DNA of 37,975 nucleotides, taken from the NCBI GenBank assembly GCA_012840125.1, contig DULZ01000065.1:1-37975 (forward strand), given 5' to 3'. Both the position numbers and the translations under genes were made by a program. Source of the stretch: Clostridia bacterium (GTDB taxonomy: Bacteria > Bacillota > DULZ01). Of the stretch, positions 18,442-25,191 are shown piece by piece; positions within the stretch are counted from its first letter, which is position 1, and the number at the start of each line of letters is the position of its first letter. Below the pieces are notes generated by a model. That model was not told the DNA's origin and did no database searches. It was given only the letters and a program-made list of their open reading frames with translations.

Positions 18442-19611
18442 ATGCCAACCCATAGGTGGAGTTTCCAATTAACGACCTTTAGAAAACTCTTAATTGCTTT
18501 AACTGTCATCGGCCTGGTTATGATCTTTTATCGCCTCTATGTGGGGCTGGGAGGTGCTACTAACCTCAACGATCAATGGCCTTGGGGATTGTGGATTGGC
18601 GTGGACCTGTCAGCTATCGCCCTGGCAGGGACCGGGTTCAGTGTGGCCGTCTTGGCTAATATCCTGAACATTAAAAAGTATAAAACCGTCGTGCGGCATT
18701 CTTTGTTGATCTCCTTCTTGACCTATATCTTTGTGTTAGCCGTATTGATTATTGAAATCGGCCGGTGGGATAATTTCTGGCGTCCCTTTGTCTCCTGGGG
18801 CTATCATTCCCCCATGTTTGAAGTCTTCATGTGTGTTGCCGGTTATACATTGATGCAGTTGATTGAGTTTGCCGAAATCGTCACGGAAAAAATCGGCCAA
18901 AAGTGGCATAAGCTCATCTCCATCCTTATGCCGGCGGTGATCATCATTGCGGCCCTTTTGCCTTTTGGTCACCAGGCCTCCCTAGGCGCCATTTACCTCA
19001 TTATGGCGGGGAAACTGGATCCCCTCTGGTTCTCCCCTCTCTTACCCTGGTTTTTCCTGATTTCCTCCTTCTTTGTGGGACCGGCGGTCATCTCCCTGGA
19101 GACGCTGCGGGTAAACAAAAAGTACAGTTTGCGTTTCGATGATGCCGTCATCAAAAGCCTGCTGCGGGTTTCCGGCTACATTATGCTTGGTTATCTCGTT
19201 TTAAAGATCTATGACCTGGCCGGGCGGGGTATGCTAGGCAGGGTCTTTGCCGGCACCCTTGAAGGGAATATGCTGCTGTTGGAGCTGGCCGTCGGTGTGA
19301 TCATTCCCATCATCATCTGCTTCACTCCTTGGCTCAACAGCCGGCCGGGGCAAATCGCTTTTTGCGCGGCCGCCATCGCCGGGGTGGTCTTAAGCCGCGT
19401 GAACGTGGTCTTTACCGGCATGTATCGCACTTTGGGACCCGGATACGTCCCTTCCTGGATGGAATGGGTGATCACCGTCAGCCTGTTTGCGCTGGTCCTC
19501 TTGGTTTACTTGTTTGTCATTGAAAACTTCAATATCTTCACCCAATGGGAGAAAAAAGATACCGGCGCCAGAGATGTCAAGCTGCCGGTTTCCCCCAAGG
19601 TGGCCGAGTAA
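18442..19611 (+). CDS. NrfD/HybB-type integral membrane quinone-reactive subunit
   Basis: The 389-residue protein has about ten membrane helices. N-terminal features fit NrfD/HybB (YVGLGGATNLNDQWPWGLWIGVDL; GWGYHSPMFEVFM; NVVFTGMYRTLGP), a family that exchanges electrons with menaquinone in Fe-S respiratory complexes. It has no haem-binding signature. It follows the ferredoxin subunit by three bases and ends in a strong hairpin at 19623. The three genes are best read as one membrane-bound hydrogenase; whether it oxidises or produces H2 cannot be seen. Confidence 0.9.
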   Translation: MPTHRWSFQLTTFRKLLIALTVIGLVMIFYRLYVGLGGATNLNDQWPWGLWIGVDLSAIALAGTGFSVAVLANILNIKKYKTVVRHSLLISFLTYIFVLAVLIIEIGRWDNFWRPFVSWGYHSPMFEVFMCVAGYTLMQLIEFAEIVTEKIGQKWHKLISILMPAVIIIAALLPFGHQASLGAIYLIMAGKLDPLWFSPLLPWFFLISSFFVGPAVISLETLRVNKKYSLRFDDAVIKSLLRVSGYIMLGYLVLKIYDLAGRGMLGRVFAGTLEGNMLLLELAVGVIIPIIICFTPWLNSRPGQIAFCAAAIAGVVLSRVNVVFTGMYRTLGPGYVPSWMEWVITVSLFALVLLVYLFVIENFNIFTQWEKKDTGARDVKLPVSPKVAE

Positions 19612-19622
19612 TTCAAAAATAA

Positions 19623-19650
19623 GGGCTGCCGGGAGTTTTCCCGGTAGCCC
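19623..19650. terminator. Terminator hairpin shared by the hydrogenase operon and the icd fragment
   Basis: A 12-bp stem (GGGCTGCCGGGA / TCCCGGTAGCCC with one G-U pair) around GTTT lies between the convergent hydrogenase operon and the icd fragment. An identical copy is found at 23001-23028, where it belongs to the complete icd. Confidence 0.85.
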
Positions 19651-19657
19651 TTCATGG

Positions 19658-20030
19658 TTATCGGAGGTTCTCCGCCAATCGCTTGGCGATTTCTTTTAAG
19701 AAGCCCTCGGTGTTGACCACCGTGATATTGTCCATCTCCGCCAGGGCGGCTAAGTCCTTGGTCATGATGCCTTCCTCAATGGTTTGAATGGAGGCTTTCT
19801 CTAAAGCACCGGCAAAGGTTACCAGATCCGGTAGGTTGTCCAGCTCTCCCCTTTTGCGCAGAGCACCGGTCCAGGCAAAGATGGTAGCCATGGAATTGGT
19901 GGAGGTCTCTTCCCCTTGCAAGTGCTTGTAATAGTGCCTGGTCACGGTGCCGTGGGCCGCTTCGTATTCAAAATGGCCCTCGGGGGACACCAGCACCGAG
20001 GTCATCATGGCCAAGCTGCCGAACGCCGCC
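19658..20030 (-). pseudogene. icd: 3' fragment of isocitrate dehydrogenase gene, 5' part missing
   Basis: About 124 C-terminal codons of NADP-dependent isocitrate dehydrogenase ([20 protein letters not shown] onward, ending KRLAENLR) match the intact gene at 23036 with only six amino-acid changes in that stretch. Upstream of codon 1 of the fragment the sequence turns into the 3' end of ssrA read backwards. An ATG further up would give a chimeric frame ([19 protein letters not shown]...), which is an artefact of the tmRNA sequence. The fragment lacks the substrate-binding half and cannot be an enzyme. The excess of silent changes shows that it diverged while still under selection, so it is not a fresh local copy. 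Confidence 0.9.
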
Positions 20031-20033
20031 ACC

Positions 20034-20070
20034 CGGACAGGGGTTCGACTCCCCTCGCCTCCACCAGACA
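20034..20070 (+). repeat. 37-bp copy of the ssrA 3' end (attachment-site-like)
   Basis: These 37 bases are identical to 28823-28859, the T-arm, acceptor end and CCA of the intact tmRNA gene plus four bases beyond, in the same orientation. The 3' end of ssrA is a well-known integration target of tyrosine recombinases. No recombinase gene is present in the window, so this is a relic rather than a demonstrated att site. Confidence 0.88.
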
Positions 20071-20121
20071 GAAAGAGCCATCTGTTGAACAATAATCAAT
20101 AGATGGCCTCACATGGTAGAT

Positions 20122-20150
20122 CACGATGGCATCCGTTCTTGGATGCCGTG
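20122..20150. terminator. Hairpin downstream of the truncated helicase-like gene
   Basis: GGCATCC (20128-20134), loop GTTCTT, GGATGCC (20141-20147), extended by CACG/CGTG arms. It is a strong stem after the stop of the minus-strand gene at 20178, but the U-run is poor on either strand. Confidence 0.45.
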
Positions 20151-20177
20151 TTTCATGCTCGCAAACAACTAGCCGGT

Positions 20178-21377
20178 TTACACTTCCCGCATGCGTACTG
20201 CCACTTCTCTGTTAATGCGCCCCAGTACCGTCACGAGACTCAGTTCGCTCTTTTTCTTTTTCAGACTATCCGCTAGTCGCCCGGCGACATGACAAGCAGA
20301 AGTTAAGATAATTCTCGGTACTGGGACCGCTTCAACATCACCGAGGCTGGGAACGTGGTAATCAAAAAGCAGCTCTTGGCTGAAAGTTCGAAGGATACTG
20401 GTTGGTAGACCATCAATAAGTATACGCTCCCTTTCCAGCACCAGTTCCTCCACTTCTTTGAGCACCGGCCAAAACAGAGGTGACTTGCCGGCATTATGTC
20501 CTCGGACTTCCAATAAGTTCTTAGCTACCAAAAGGGTAACCACTTCATGAGCAACAGCCACCCGCACATTATGTTTTTCAATCCGCTGCAGACCAAAATA
20601 ATGATTGAACTCCTTGTTCACTTCCCGCTCCAGTTGCTGACGCAGTTCATGGAGTTCCGTCTCGTGAACCCTGTCTCCTTCAGCTAGTTGCAGCTCTTTT
20701 AGGTCTTGCCAGGACCGGATCAACACCGCTTTTCTCTTTCCACCGGATTCTTGGCACACGGCAGCCAAAGCTACTACTTCTACCTCTTCTAATTGGGGCA
20801 CTGGAACCGTCAATTTGGTTATGCAAGTAGGCAGATCATACTGGCTAAAATAATCCAAAACAGCATCGAAGACAGGATCTCCATAGGAAGCAAAATGTAC
20901 CTTAGCAGTACCGTCAGCCAAGCCTTCTTCGTAAAGTTCCCGTGAAATTGTTAACACAACGTCGGCAGCCACTCCCGGTACACCCGATATTTTCAAACCT
21001 TGACGGCCGTTTTGTCCGATTATTTCACACCCCAAGGAACGTAGATGCTCCGATTCCACCAGCGTGGTCCAAATATCTTCCAGCGTAACCGGTGATGAAA
21101 TGCCGTCAATCGCTTTACTCATCCTTTGATAAATCTCGTACAATTCCCCAGCGCTGAGCTCCATACTTTCGGTACGTTGTCGTTGGGCGACCAATCGTTC
21201 CCTGGCTCTGGCCTCCAATTCTTCCGGTGTCAAAATACCTTCAGCCAGTTGGCGAAAATCTTCCGGTTCTACAGGAAGCAGGGATATTTGCTGGGTTCCG
21301 ACAATGAGACTAGCTTCTGAGAGCCTTTTCAGCAGTCTATTGTAGACAATTTCTTCCGCTACCAGGTAAATCCATTC
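20178..21377 (-). pseudogene. 5'-truncated gene, possibly the C-terminal part of a large SNF2/DEAD-type helicase
   Basis: The frame is open from 21377, just after an in-frame TAA, to 20178. It has no good start: the best internal one is a TTG at 21233 without a clear ribosome site, which would give 351 residues. The upstream codons (YLVAEEIVYNRLLKRL ... SLLPVEPEDFRQLAEG) look like the end of a helicase C-lobe, where a conserved Glu-rich helix leads into an accessory region. The rest (LTISRELYEEGL, FASYGDPVFDAVLDYF, and many charged helices) resembles C-terminal extensions of large phage-defence-type helicases. This is from pattern memory, not a search. No motor motifs remain, so it is probably a remnant of a much longer gene. 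Confidence 0.5.
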
Positions 21378-21608
21378 TTACCGTCTTAACCAGCCAATCT
21401 AGGTATATTGTTTGTTCTTCGCTAAACGCTGAAGATTTCCTTTACATGCCTTATGAGGCGGGTGTACTAAACGCACAAAAAACGCGTACAGCTAAACTGG
21501 GAACAAGCCATTTTCCACGAACACCAACTACATGTTACGAAATAACCCGTAAACAACGGCATTTATAGCTCTTTACGGCGATTAATATATGAAGGAGTTT
21601 CCTATTTT

Positions 21609-21636
21609 TTGTAGAAAATTGTAATCCATCTAATAC
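21609..21636 (+). promoter_or_regulatory. Possible promoter of the DUF3467/nuclease/DUF2283 cassette
   Basis: TTGTAG (21609-21614) and TAATAC (21631-21636) are 16 bases apart and lie about 40 bases before the first ATG. Both boxes are imperfect. The preceding 230 bases (21378-21608) hold no gene or repeat that I can support. Confidence 0.35.
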
Positions 21637-21674
21637 CTCAAATGGAAAAAGAATAAACAAAGGAGGTTATCCCA

Positions 21675-21977
21675 ATGGAACACGAAAAGCAATGCTTTTC
21701 ACCTATAACAGATGAAAGGTCATGTTTCTCAGTGTATTGCAACTCCTTAAGTGTAGGGTTCAGCCTCTATGACTTTGAAATAATTCTTAGGGAAAAATTC
21801 AACAACAACGAAAAACAGCTAGGAATAATAAAAATGAGTCCTCAGCATGCAAAAGTCTTCGCCCAAATCTTAAATGATAACATAGCTGTGTACGAAAACA
21901 TTTTTGGTCCCATACCTGAACCGAAAGAAGAGAAGCTGCGGGAAGCTCAAGAGAAAGGAGAAATCAACATTGGCTAA
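21675..21977 (+). CDS. DUF3467-like small protein
   Basis: The 100-residue protein fits DUF3467: CFSVYCNSLSVGFSLYDFEIILRE at the front (a 'YaNs... s.~DF' pattern), then MSPQHAKVFAQILNDNIAVYENIFGPIPEP (the 'SPqHAK ... YE..FG.I' pattern). The family's function is unknown. The ribosome site AAAGGAGGT is very strong. It is the first gene of an AT-rich three-gene cassette and ends 20 bases before the nuclease-like gene. Being first with the strongest ribosome site, it could be a regulator or antitoxin for the cassette; that is inference. Confidence 0.7.
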   Translation: MEHEKQCFSPITDERSCFSVYCNSLSVGFSLYDFEIILREKFNNNEKQLGIIKMSPQHAKVFAQILNDNIAVYENIFGPIPEPKEEKLREAQEKGEINIG

Positions 21978-21997
21978 CCTTAAAGGTGAAGAATAAG

Positions 21998-22408
21998 ATG
22001 AACATTGGCAACAAACCCGAAATCATCTTTAGCACTACTGATCCGTTAGGTCGAACAGTTCAGCTAAAAGCCACCACATGGTATAATCATATTACCGGAG
22101 GGCATCATAAACGTATAGAATTGGTTGGTCAGGAAAATACTGTTAAAGAAGTAATAGAAGACCCCGCATTCATATTGCCAAACAACCCTGAGGATGTCTC
22201 AGATACGCGCCAGAAATACGTAGATTTAGTTACTCTTCCTCATCTTAAAAGACTTACATATCTCGTTGTGGTCGTAGATTATAATACAACTGATGGTAGC
22301 GGTGATGTCGTAACTGTCATCCCCAAAAAGAAAATTCAGGAATCAGTAGAAGGAGGGATAATCTATGTTCGCGCAAAAATTGGCAAGAGTGGAAGGGATC
22401 GAGTTTAG
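21998..22408 (+). CDS. BECR-fold nuclease-like protein (PBECR type), candidate toxin
   Basis: The 136-residue protein resembles the phage-type Barnase-EndoU-ColicinE5/D-RelE-like nucleases. It has an early His-rich helix (TTWYNHITGGHHKRIEL), then TVKEVIEDPAFILP, a strand LTYLVVVVDYN, and DVVTVIPKKK as the last strand. In this family the His and the Ser/Thr before the final strand are thought to form the active site. ATG 21998 is chosen because AAAGGTGA lies eight bases upstream; the GTG at 21986 falls inside that site. The end overlaps the DUF2283-like gene by 44 bases. Target RNA or DNA is unknown, and an inactive or non-toxic member is possible. Confidence 0.6.
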   Translation: MNIGNKPEIIFSTTDPLGRTVQLKATTWYNHITGGHHKRIELVGQENTVKEVIEDPAFILPNNPEDVSDTRQKYVDLVTLPHLKRLTYLVVVVDYNTTDGSGDVVTVIPKKKIQESVEGGIIYVRAKIGKSGRDRV

Positions 22409-22628
22409 TTATGATTATTTGCATGATGTTCTTTACATCTACTTTGGCGAACCTAGGCCTTCCTTCTCTGAAGAAATAGCTCCTGGTTTTTTCATCAGCC
22501 TCTCCGAGGATGATGAGACACTCACAGGAATTATAATTATTGACTACAAAAAGAGAGATAAAGATTTCCTAGCTGCCAAAGCACCGATTAGTATTGACTT
22601 CGACAGAATTAATGCTATGCTTCATTAG
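22365..22628 (+). CDS. DUF2283-like small protein, candidate antitoxin/immunity protein
   Basis: The 87-residue protein matches DUF2283: EFSYDYLHDVLYIYFGEPRPSFSEEIAPGFFISLSEDDETLTGIIIIDYKKR (shown here only in its order: YD..DVLYI strand, acidic turn, GI.I.D strand). It has its own strong site AAGGAGGG six bases before ATG 22365, inside the 3' end of the nuclease-like gene, so the two are probably translated together. DUF2283 genes are often found beside small toxin-like genes, but their function is not established. The protein is acidic in its middle part, as expected for an inhibitor of a nucleic-acid-binding enzyme. Confidence 0.7.
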   Translation: MFAQKLARVEGIEFSYDYLHDVLYIYFGEPRPSFSEEIAPGFFISLSEDDETLTGIIIIDYKKRDKDFLAAKAPISIDFDRINAMLH

Positions 22629-23000
22629 GCCACCAAGTCGGCAGCCGTGTTTTCCGGCCTGGCTGTTGACATCCGAAAGCATTTGACTCTCTGGCGCTAA
22701 AATGATACCGGTGAGTCTGTGCACGTGAAGTCAAACGAATTGAGAATTTGAGATCGTGAGAAATCACATCATTGCTCAGCATGCTAGTTCGCATCACAAG
22801 AACTGGCATCGTTATGCCACCCATGAGCTGGTTCTTAACACCTTTGCGATGATCCTGACCATAAGACCTGCTACTTGGTTTCCATACCTACGCTGGCAAC
22901 CATCCAGTCTTCTGTTAAACATCATCGACAAGGTCTAGACAGCTTGATAGCAAGACTCAAGCTTCTGCAACAGACACCCTCCCAAGTAAGCAATAAAATG
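22629..23000. other. Non-coding gap between the cassette and icd
   Basis: Short frames occur on both strands but none has a ribosome site or a family I recognise. Many stops interrupt all frames. Codon-like stretches around 22790-22950 could be decayed IS or gene remnants, but I cannot name one. The left edge of the icd duplication is at 23001. Confidence 0.5.
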
Positions 23001-23028
23001 GGGCTGCCGGGAGTTTTCCCGGTAGCCC
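23001..23028. terminator. Terminator of the intact icd
   Basis: The hairpin is identical to 19623-19650 (12-bp stem, GTTT loop). It lies seven bases after the icd stop on the minus strand. Confidence 0.8.
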
Positions 23029-23408
23029 TTCATGGTTATCGGAGGTTCTCCGCCAACCGCTTGGCGATTTCTTTTAAGAAGCCCTCCGTATTGACTACCT
23101 TGATATCGTCTATCTCCGCCAAAGCGGCCAAATCTTTCGTCATAACCCCTTCTTCTATGGTTTGAATGGAGGCTTTCTCTAAAGCACCGGCGAAGGTTAC
23201 CAGATCCGGTAGGTTGTCCAGCTCTCCCCGCTTGCGCAGAGCACCGGTCCAGGCAAAGATGGTGGCCATGGAATTGGTCGAAGTTTCCTCCCCTTTTAGA
23301 TGTCTGTAATAGTGCCTGGTCACGGTGCCGTGGGCCGCTTCGTATTCAAAATGGCCCTCGGGGGACACCAGCACCGAGGTCATCATGGCCAGGCTGCCGA
23401 ACGCCGCC
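23001..23408. repeat. Diverged duplication, copy 2 (inside intact icd and its terminator)
   Basis: This is the counterpart of 19623-20030. The homology covers the last 124 codons of icd and the terminator but not the flanks on either side. Confidence 0.9.
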
Positions 23409-24250
23409 GCAATCATGTCGGACATCACGTCCCCGTCATAGTTCTTGCAGGCCCAGATGAAACCGCCTTCGGAACGCATGACCCGGGCCACCGCATCGTC
23501 GATGAGGGTGTAGAAATACTCCAGCTTGGCCGCCTCAAATTTGTCCTGGAACTCCCGCTCGAAGACTTCCTGGAAAATGTCCTTAAAGGAATGGTCATAC
23601 ACTTTGGAAATGGTGTCCTTGGTAGCGAACCACAGGTCCTGCTTGATATCCAACGCATAATTAAAACACGCCCGGGCAAAGCTCCGGATGGAGCTGTCCA
23701 GGTTATGCATCCCCAGGATGACACCGCTTTCCGCAAATTCATGTATGATCTGCCGGGACGTGTCCCCATCCGCCGCGGTAAACACCAGTTCCGCCTTGCC
23801 GGGCTTGTCCACCCGGTACTCCACATCCTTATAAACATCACCGTAGGCATGGCGGGCAATGGTAATCGGTTTCCGCCAGGTTTTGACCAAAGGCTTGATG
23901 TGCTTCACCACAATGGGGGTGCGGAACACGGTCCCGTCCAGGATGGCGCGGATGGTGCCGTTGGGGCTTTTCCACATCTTTTTCAGCTTGTATTCTTCCA
24001 CCCGCTGGGCATTGGGGGTAATGGTGGCGCATTTCACCGCCACCCCCAGTCTCTTGGTGGCCAGGGCCGCCTCAATGGTCACCTGATCCTCGGTGGCATC
24101 CCGGTTGGGCAGCCCTAAATCGTAATATTCCGTTTTCAGCTCTATGTAAGGCTCCAAAAGGATTTCCTTGATTTTTTGCCAGATAATCCTGGTCATTTCG
24201 TCCCCGTCCATCTCCACCAGCGGGGTTTTCATCGTGATTTTCTCCGGCAT
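23036..24250 (-). CDS. icd: NADP-dependent isocitrate dehydrogenase, eukaryotic-type (subfamily II)
   Basis: The 404-residue enzyme begins [17 protein letters not shown] and has [24 protein letters not shown] (the isocitrate-binding S/N/R loop), [23 protein letters not shown] (metal-binding Asp) and [29 protein letters not shown] (NADP-binding region); these identify the dimeric IDH1-like subfamily rather than the E. coli type. It oxidatively decarboxylates isocitrate to 2-oxoglutarate in the cytoplasm. ATG 24250 has AGGGG upstream; a TTG two codons earlier is less likely. It has its own promoter and terminator. Its 3' third is duplicated at 19658. Confidence 0.95.
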   Translation of the reverse strand: MPEKITMKTPLVEMDGDEMTRIIWQKIKEILLEPYIELKTEYYDLGLPNRDATEDQVTIEAALATKRLGVAVKCATITPNAQRVEEYKLKKMWKSPNGTIRAILDGTVFRTPIVVKHIKPLVKTWRKPITIARHAYGDVYKDVEYRVDKPGKAELVFTAADGDTSRQIIHEFAESGVILGMHNLDSSIRSFARACFNYALDIKQDLWFATKDTISKVYDHSFKDIFQEVFEREFQDKFEAAKLEYFYTLIDDAVARVMRSEGGFIWACKNYDGDVMSDMIAAAFGSLAMMTSVLVSPEGHFEYEAAHGTVTRHYYRHLKGEETSTNSMATIFAWTGALRKRGELDNLPDLVTFAGALEKASIQTIEEGVMTKDLAALAEIDDIKVVNTEGFLKEIAKRLAENLR

Positions 24251-24287
24251 GGCCAAATCCCCTTTCCCTATCCAAGTTCTTGTACTT

Positions 24288-24316
24288 AGTATAGTTTAGC
24301 ATAAAACCCTGGACAA
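24288..24316 (-). promoter_or_regulatory. Promoter of icd
   Basis: On the minus strand TTGTCC (24316-24311) and TATACT (24293-24288) are 17 bases apart, the latter five of six matches to consensus. The start codon is about 38 bases downstream. Confidence 0.65.
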
Positions 24317-24441
24317 CCAAAGGCAAATGTCAAAACAAAAGGGCGAACCATGGAAGCAGGAACTTCAACCGCTCCCCCACCCCCGTGGCAAATGCTGCCG
24401 GAACCCGTGGAACCCGGCCGGCGTTTAAACTCCCTTCATGC

Positions 24442-25071
24442 TCAGGCGGAATAGGGCGACTGCAAGAAGTATGACCGGTACGAGGGGTTTTGCTTGGCTT
24501 CCTCCGTCAAAAGGGCGTGGAAAATAAAATCTATGTAGCGATCCCGCAGCTCCTCAATGGACAAATCACCCTCCGGGTCATACCAGATGTACAGCCAGTT
24601 CACCATGCCGAAAATCATGAAAGCCACGATGGGCAGGGGCTCCAGGGGCCGGAACTCCTTCTTGGCCACTCCTTCCGCCAGGACATCCGTGAGAATCCGG
24701 TAATACAAATCCCGCTTCTGCCGCATCTTCTGGTAGTACTCCGGCGCCAGGTAGTGGTTTTCCTGGTACATGACCACCACGGCGTCATTATACCGGTAGA
24801 AGGTACTCATGAAACCGGAAATGATGCCGTGGAGTTTCTCCACGGGGGTCTTGCCGGGCTGGAGTACCTCCTGGGCCTTTTCCAACACATAATCCATGAT
24901 AAATTCATTGATAGCAAACAACAGCTCATCCTTGGCAGTAAAGTAATGATAAAAACAGCCGTTGGAAACATCGGCCTCCTTAATGATGTTGCGCACGGAA
25001 ACCTGGTGAAAGCCCCGCTCTTTAAACAGCTTGACGGCAGCTTGGATAATCCTGGTTCTCCTGTCTTGCAT
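24442..25071 (-). CDS. TetR/AcrR family regulator
   Basis: The 209-residue protein has a TetR DNA-binding domain at residues about 5-50 (RIIQAAVKLFKERGFHQVSVRNIIKEADVSNGCFYHYFTAKDELL). The all-helical C-terminal domain is of the kind that binds hydrophobic ligands, and fatty-acid-degradation repressors of Firmicutes look similar. It follows the acyl-CoA synthetase on the same strand, 120 bases downstream, so it is the natural candidate to bind the palindrome upstream of that gene and respond to acyl-CoA. The start is ATG 25071; a weak GGAGG-like site is present in the upstream purine-rich stretch. Confidence 0.85.
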   Translation of the reverse strand: MQDRRTRIIQAAVKLFKERGFHQVSVRNIIKEADVSNGCFYHYFTAKDELLFAINEFIMDYVLEKAQEVLQPGKTPVEKLHGIISGFMSTFYRYNDAVVVMYQENHYLAPEYYQKMRQKRDLYYRILTDVLAEGVAKKEFRPLEPLPIVAFMIFGMVNWLYIWYDPEGDLSIEELRDRYIDFIFHALLTEEAKQNPSYRSYFLQSPYSA

Positions 25072-25121
25072 GTTCTTGCCTCCCCGGCTTGAAGCCTGCT
25101 CCGCAGTGGGCTGAAAAATAA

Positions 25122-25160
25122 GAGTCTCGCTAGAGTTATTATAACACTCTATTGAGACTC
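25122..25160. promoter_or_regulatory. 39-bp interrupted palindrome between acyl-CoA synthetase and TetR gene
   Basis: GAGTCTC, three bases, AGAGT, a TTATAA-containing centre, ACTCT, three bases, GAGACTC. On the minus strand it is followed by TTATTTTT, so it can act as a terminator for the synthetase. It also holds a TATAAT in the direction of tetR and may double as that gene's operator/promoter. Confidence 0.55.
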
Positions 25161-25191
25161 GTACCTGAAAATTTTGAAAATTGGATCTATT

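Larger units (their letters stand above)
19623..20030. repeat. Diverged duplication, copy 1 (pairs with 23001-23408)
   Basis: The 408 bases align without gaps to 23001-23408 at a constant offset of 3378. By eye about 37 positions differ (roughly 91% identity), mostly silent codon positions. The match begins exactly at the terminator stem and stops sharply at 20030, where this copy changes into ssrA sequence. Confidence 0.9.

Noticed and set aside
19658-20092. Open frame reading [19 protein letters not shown] joined to the icd end
   Set aside because: The front part is the ssrA 3' end translated backwards (the common GGEGSRTPV artefact) and has no ribosome site; only the icd fragment is meaningful.
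22615-22824. Small minus-strand frame after the DUF2283-like gene
   Set aside because: No ribosome site or recognisable family; frames on both strands are broken.
23300-24118. 272-codon open frame antisense to icd
   Set aside because: Shadow of the icd reading frame; codon pattern and conservation belong to the minus strand.
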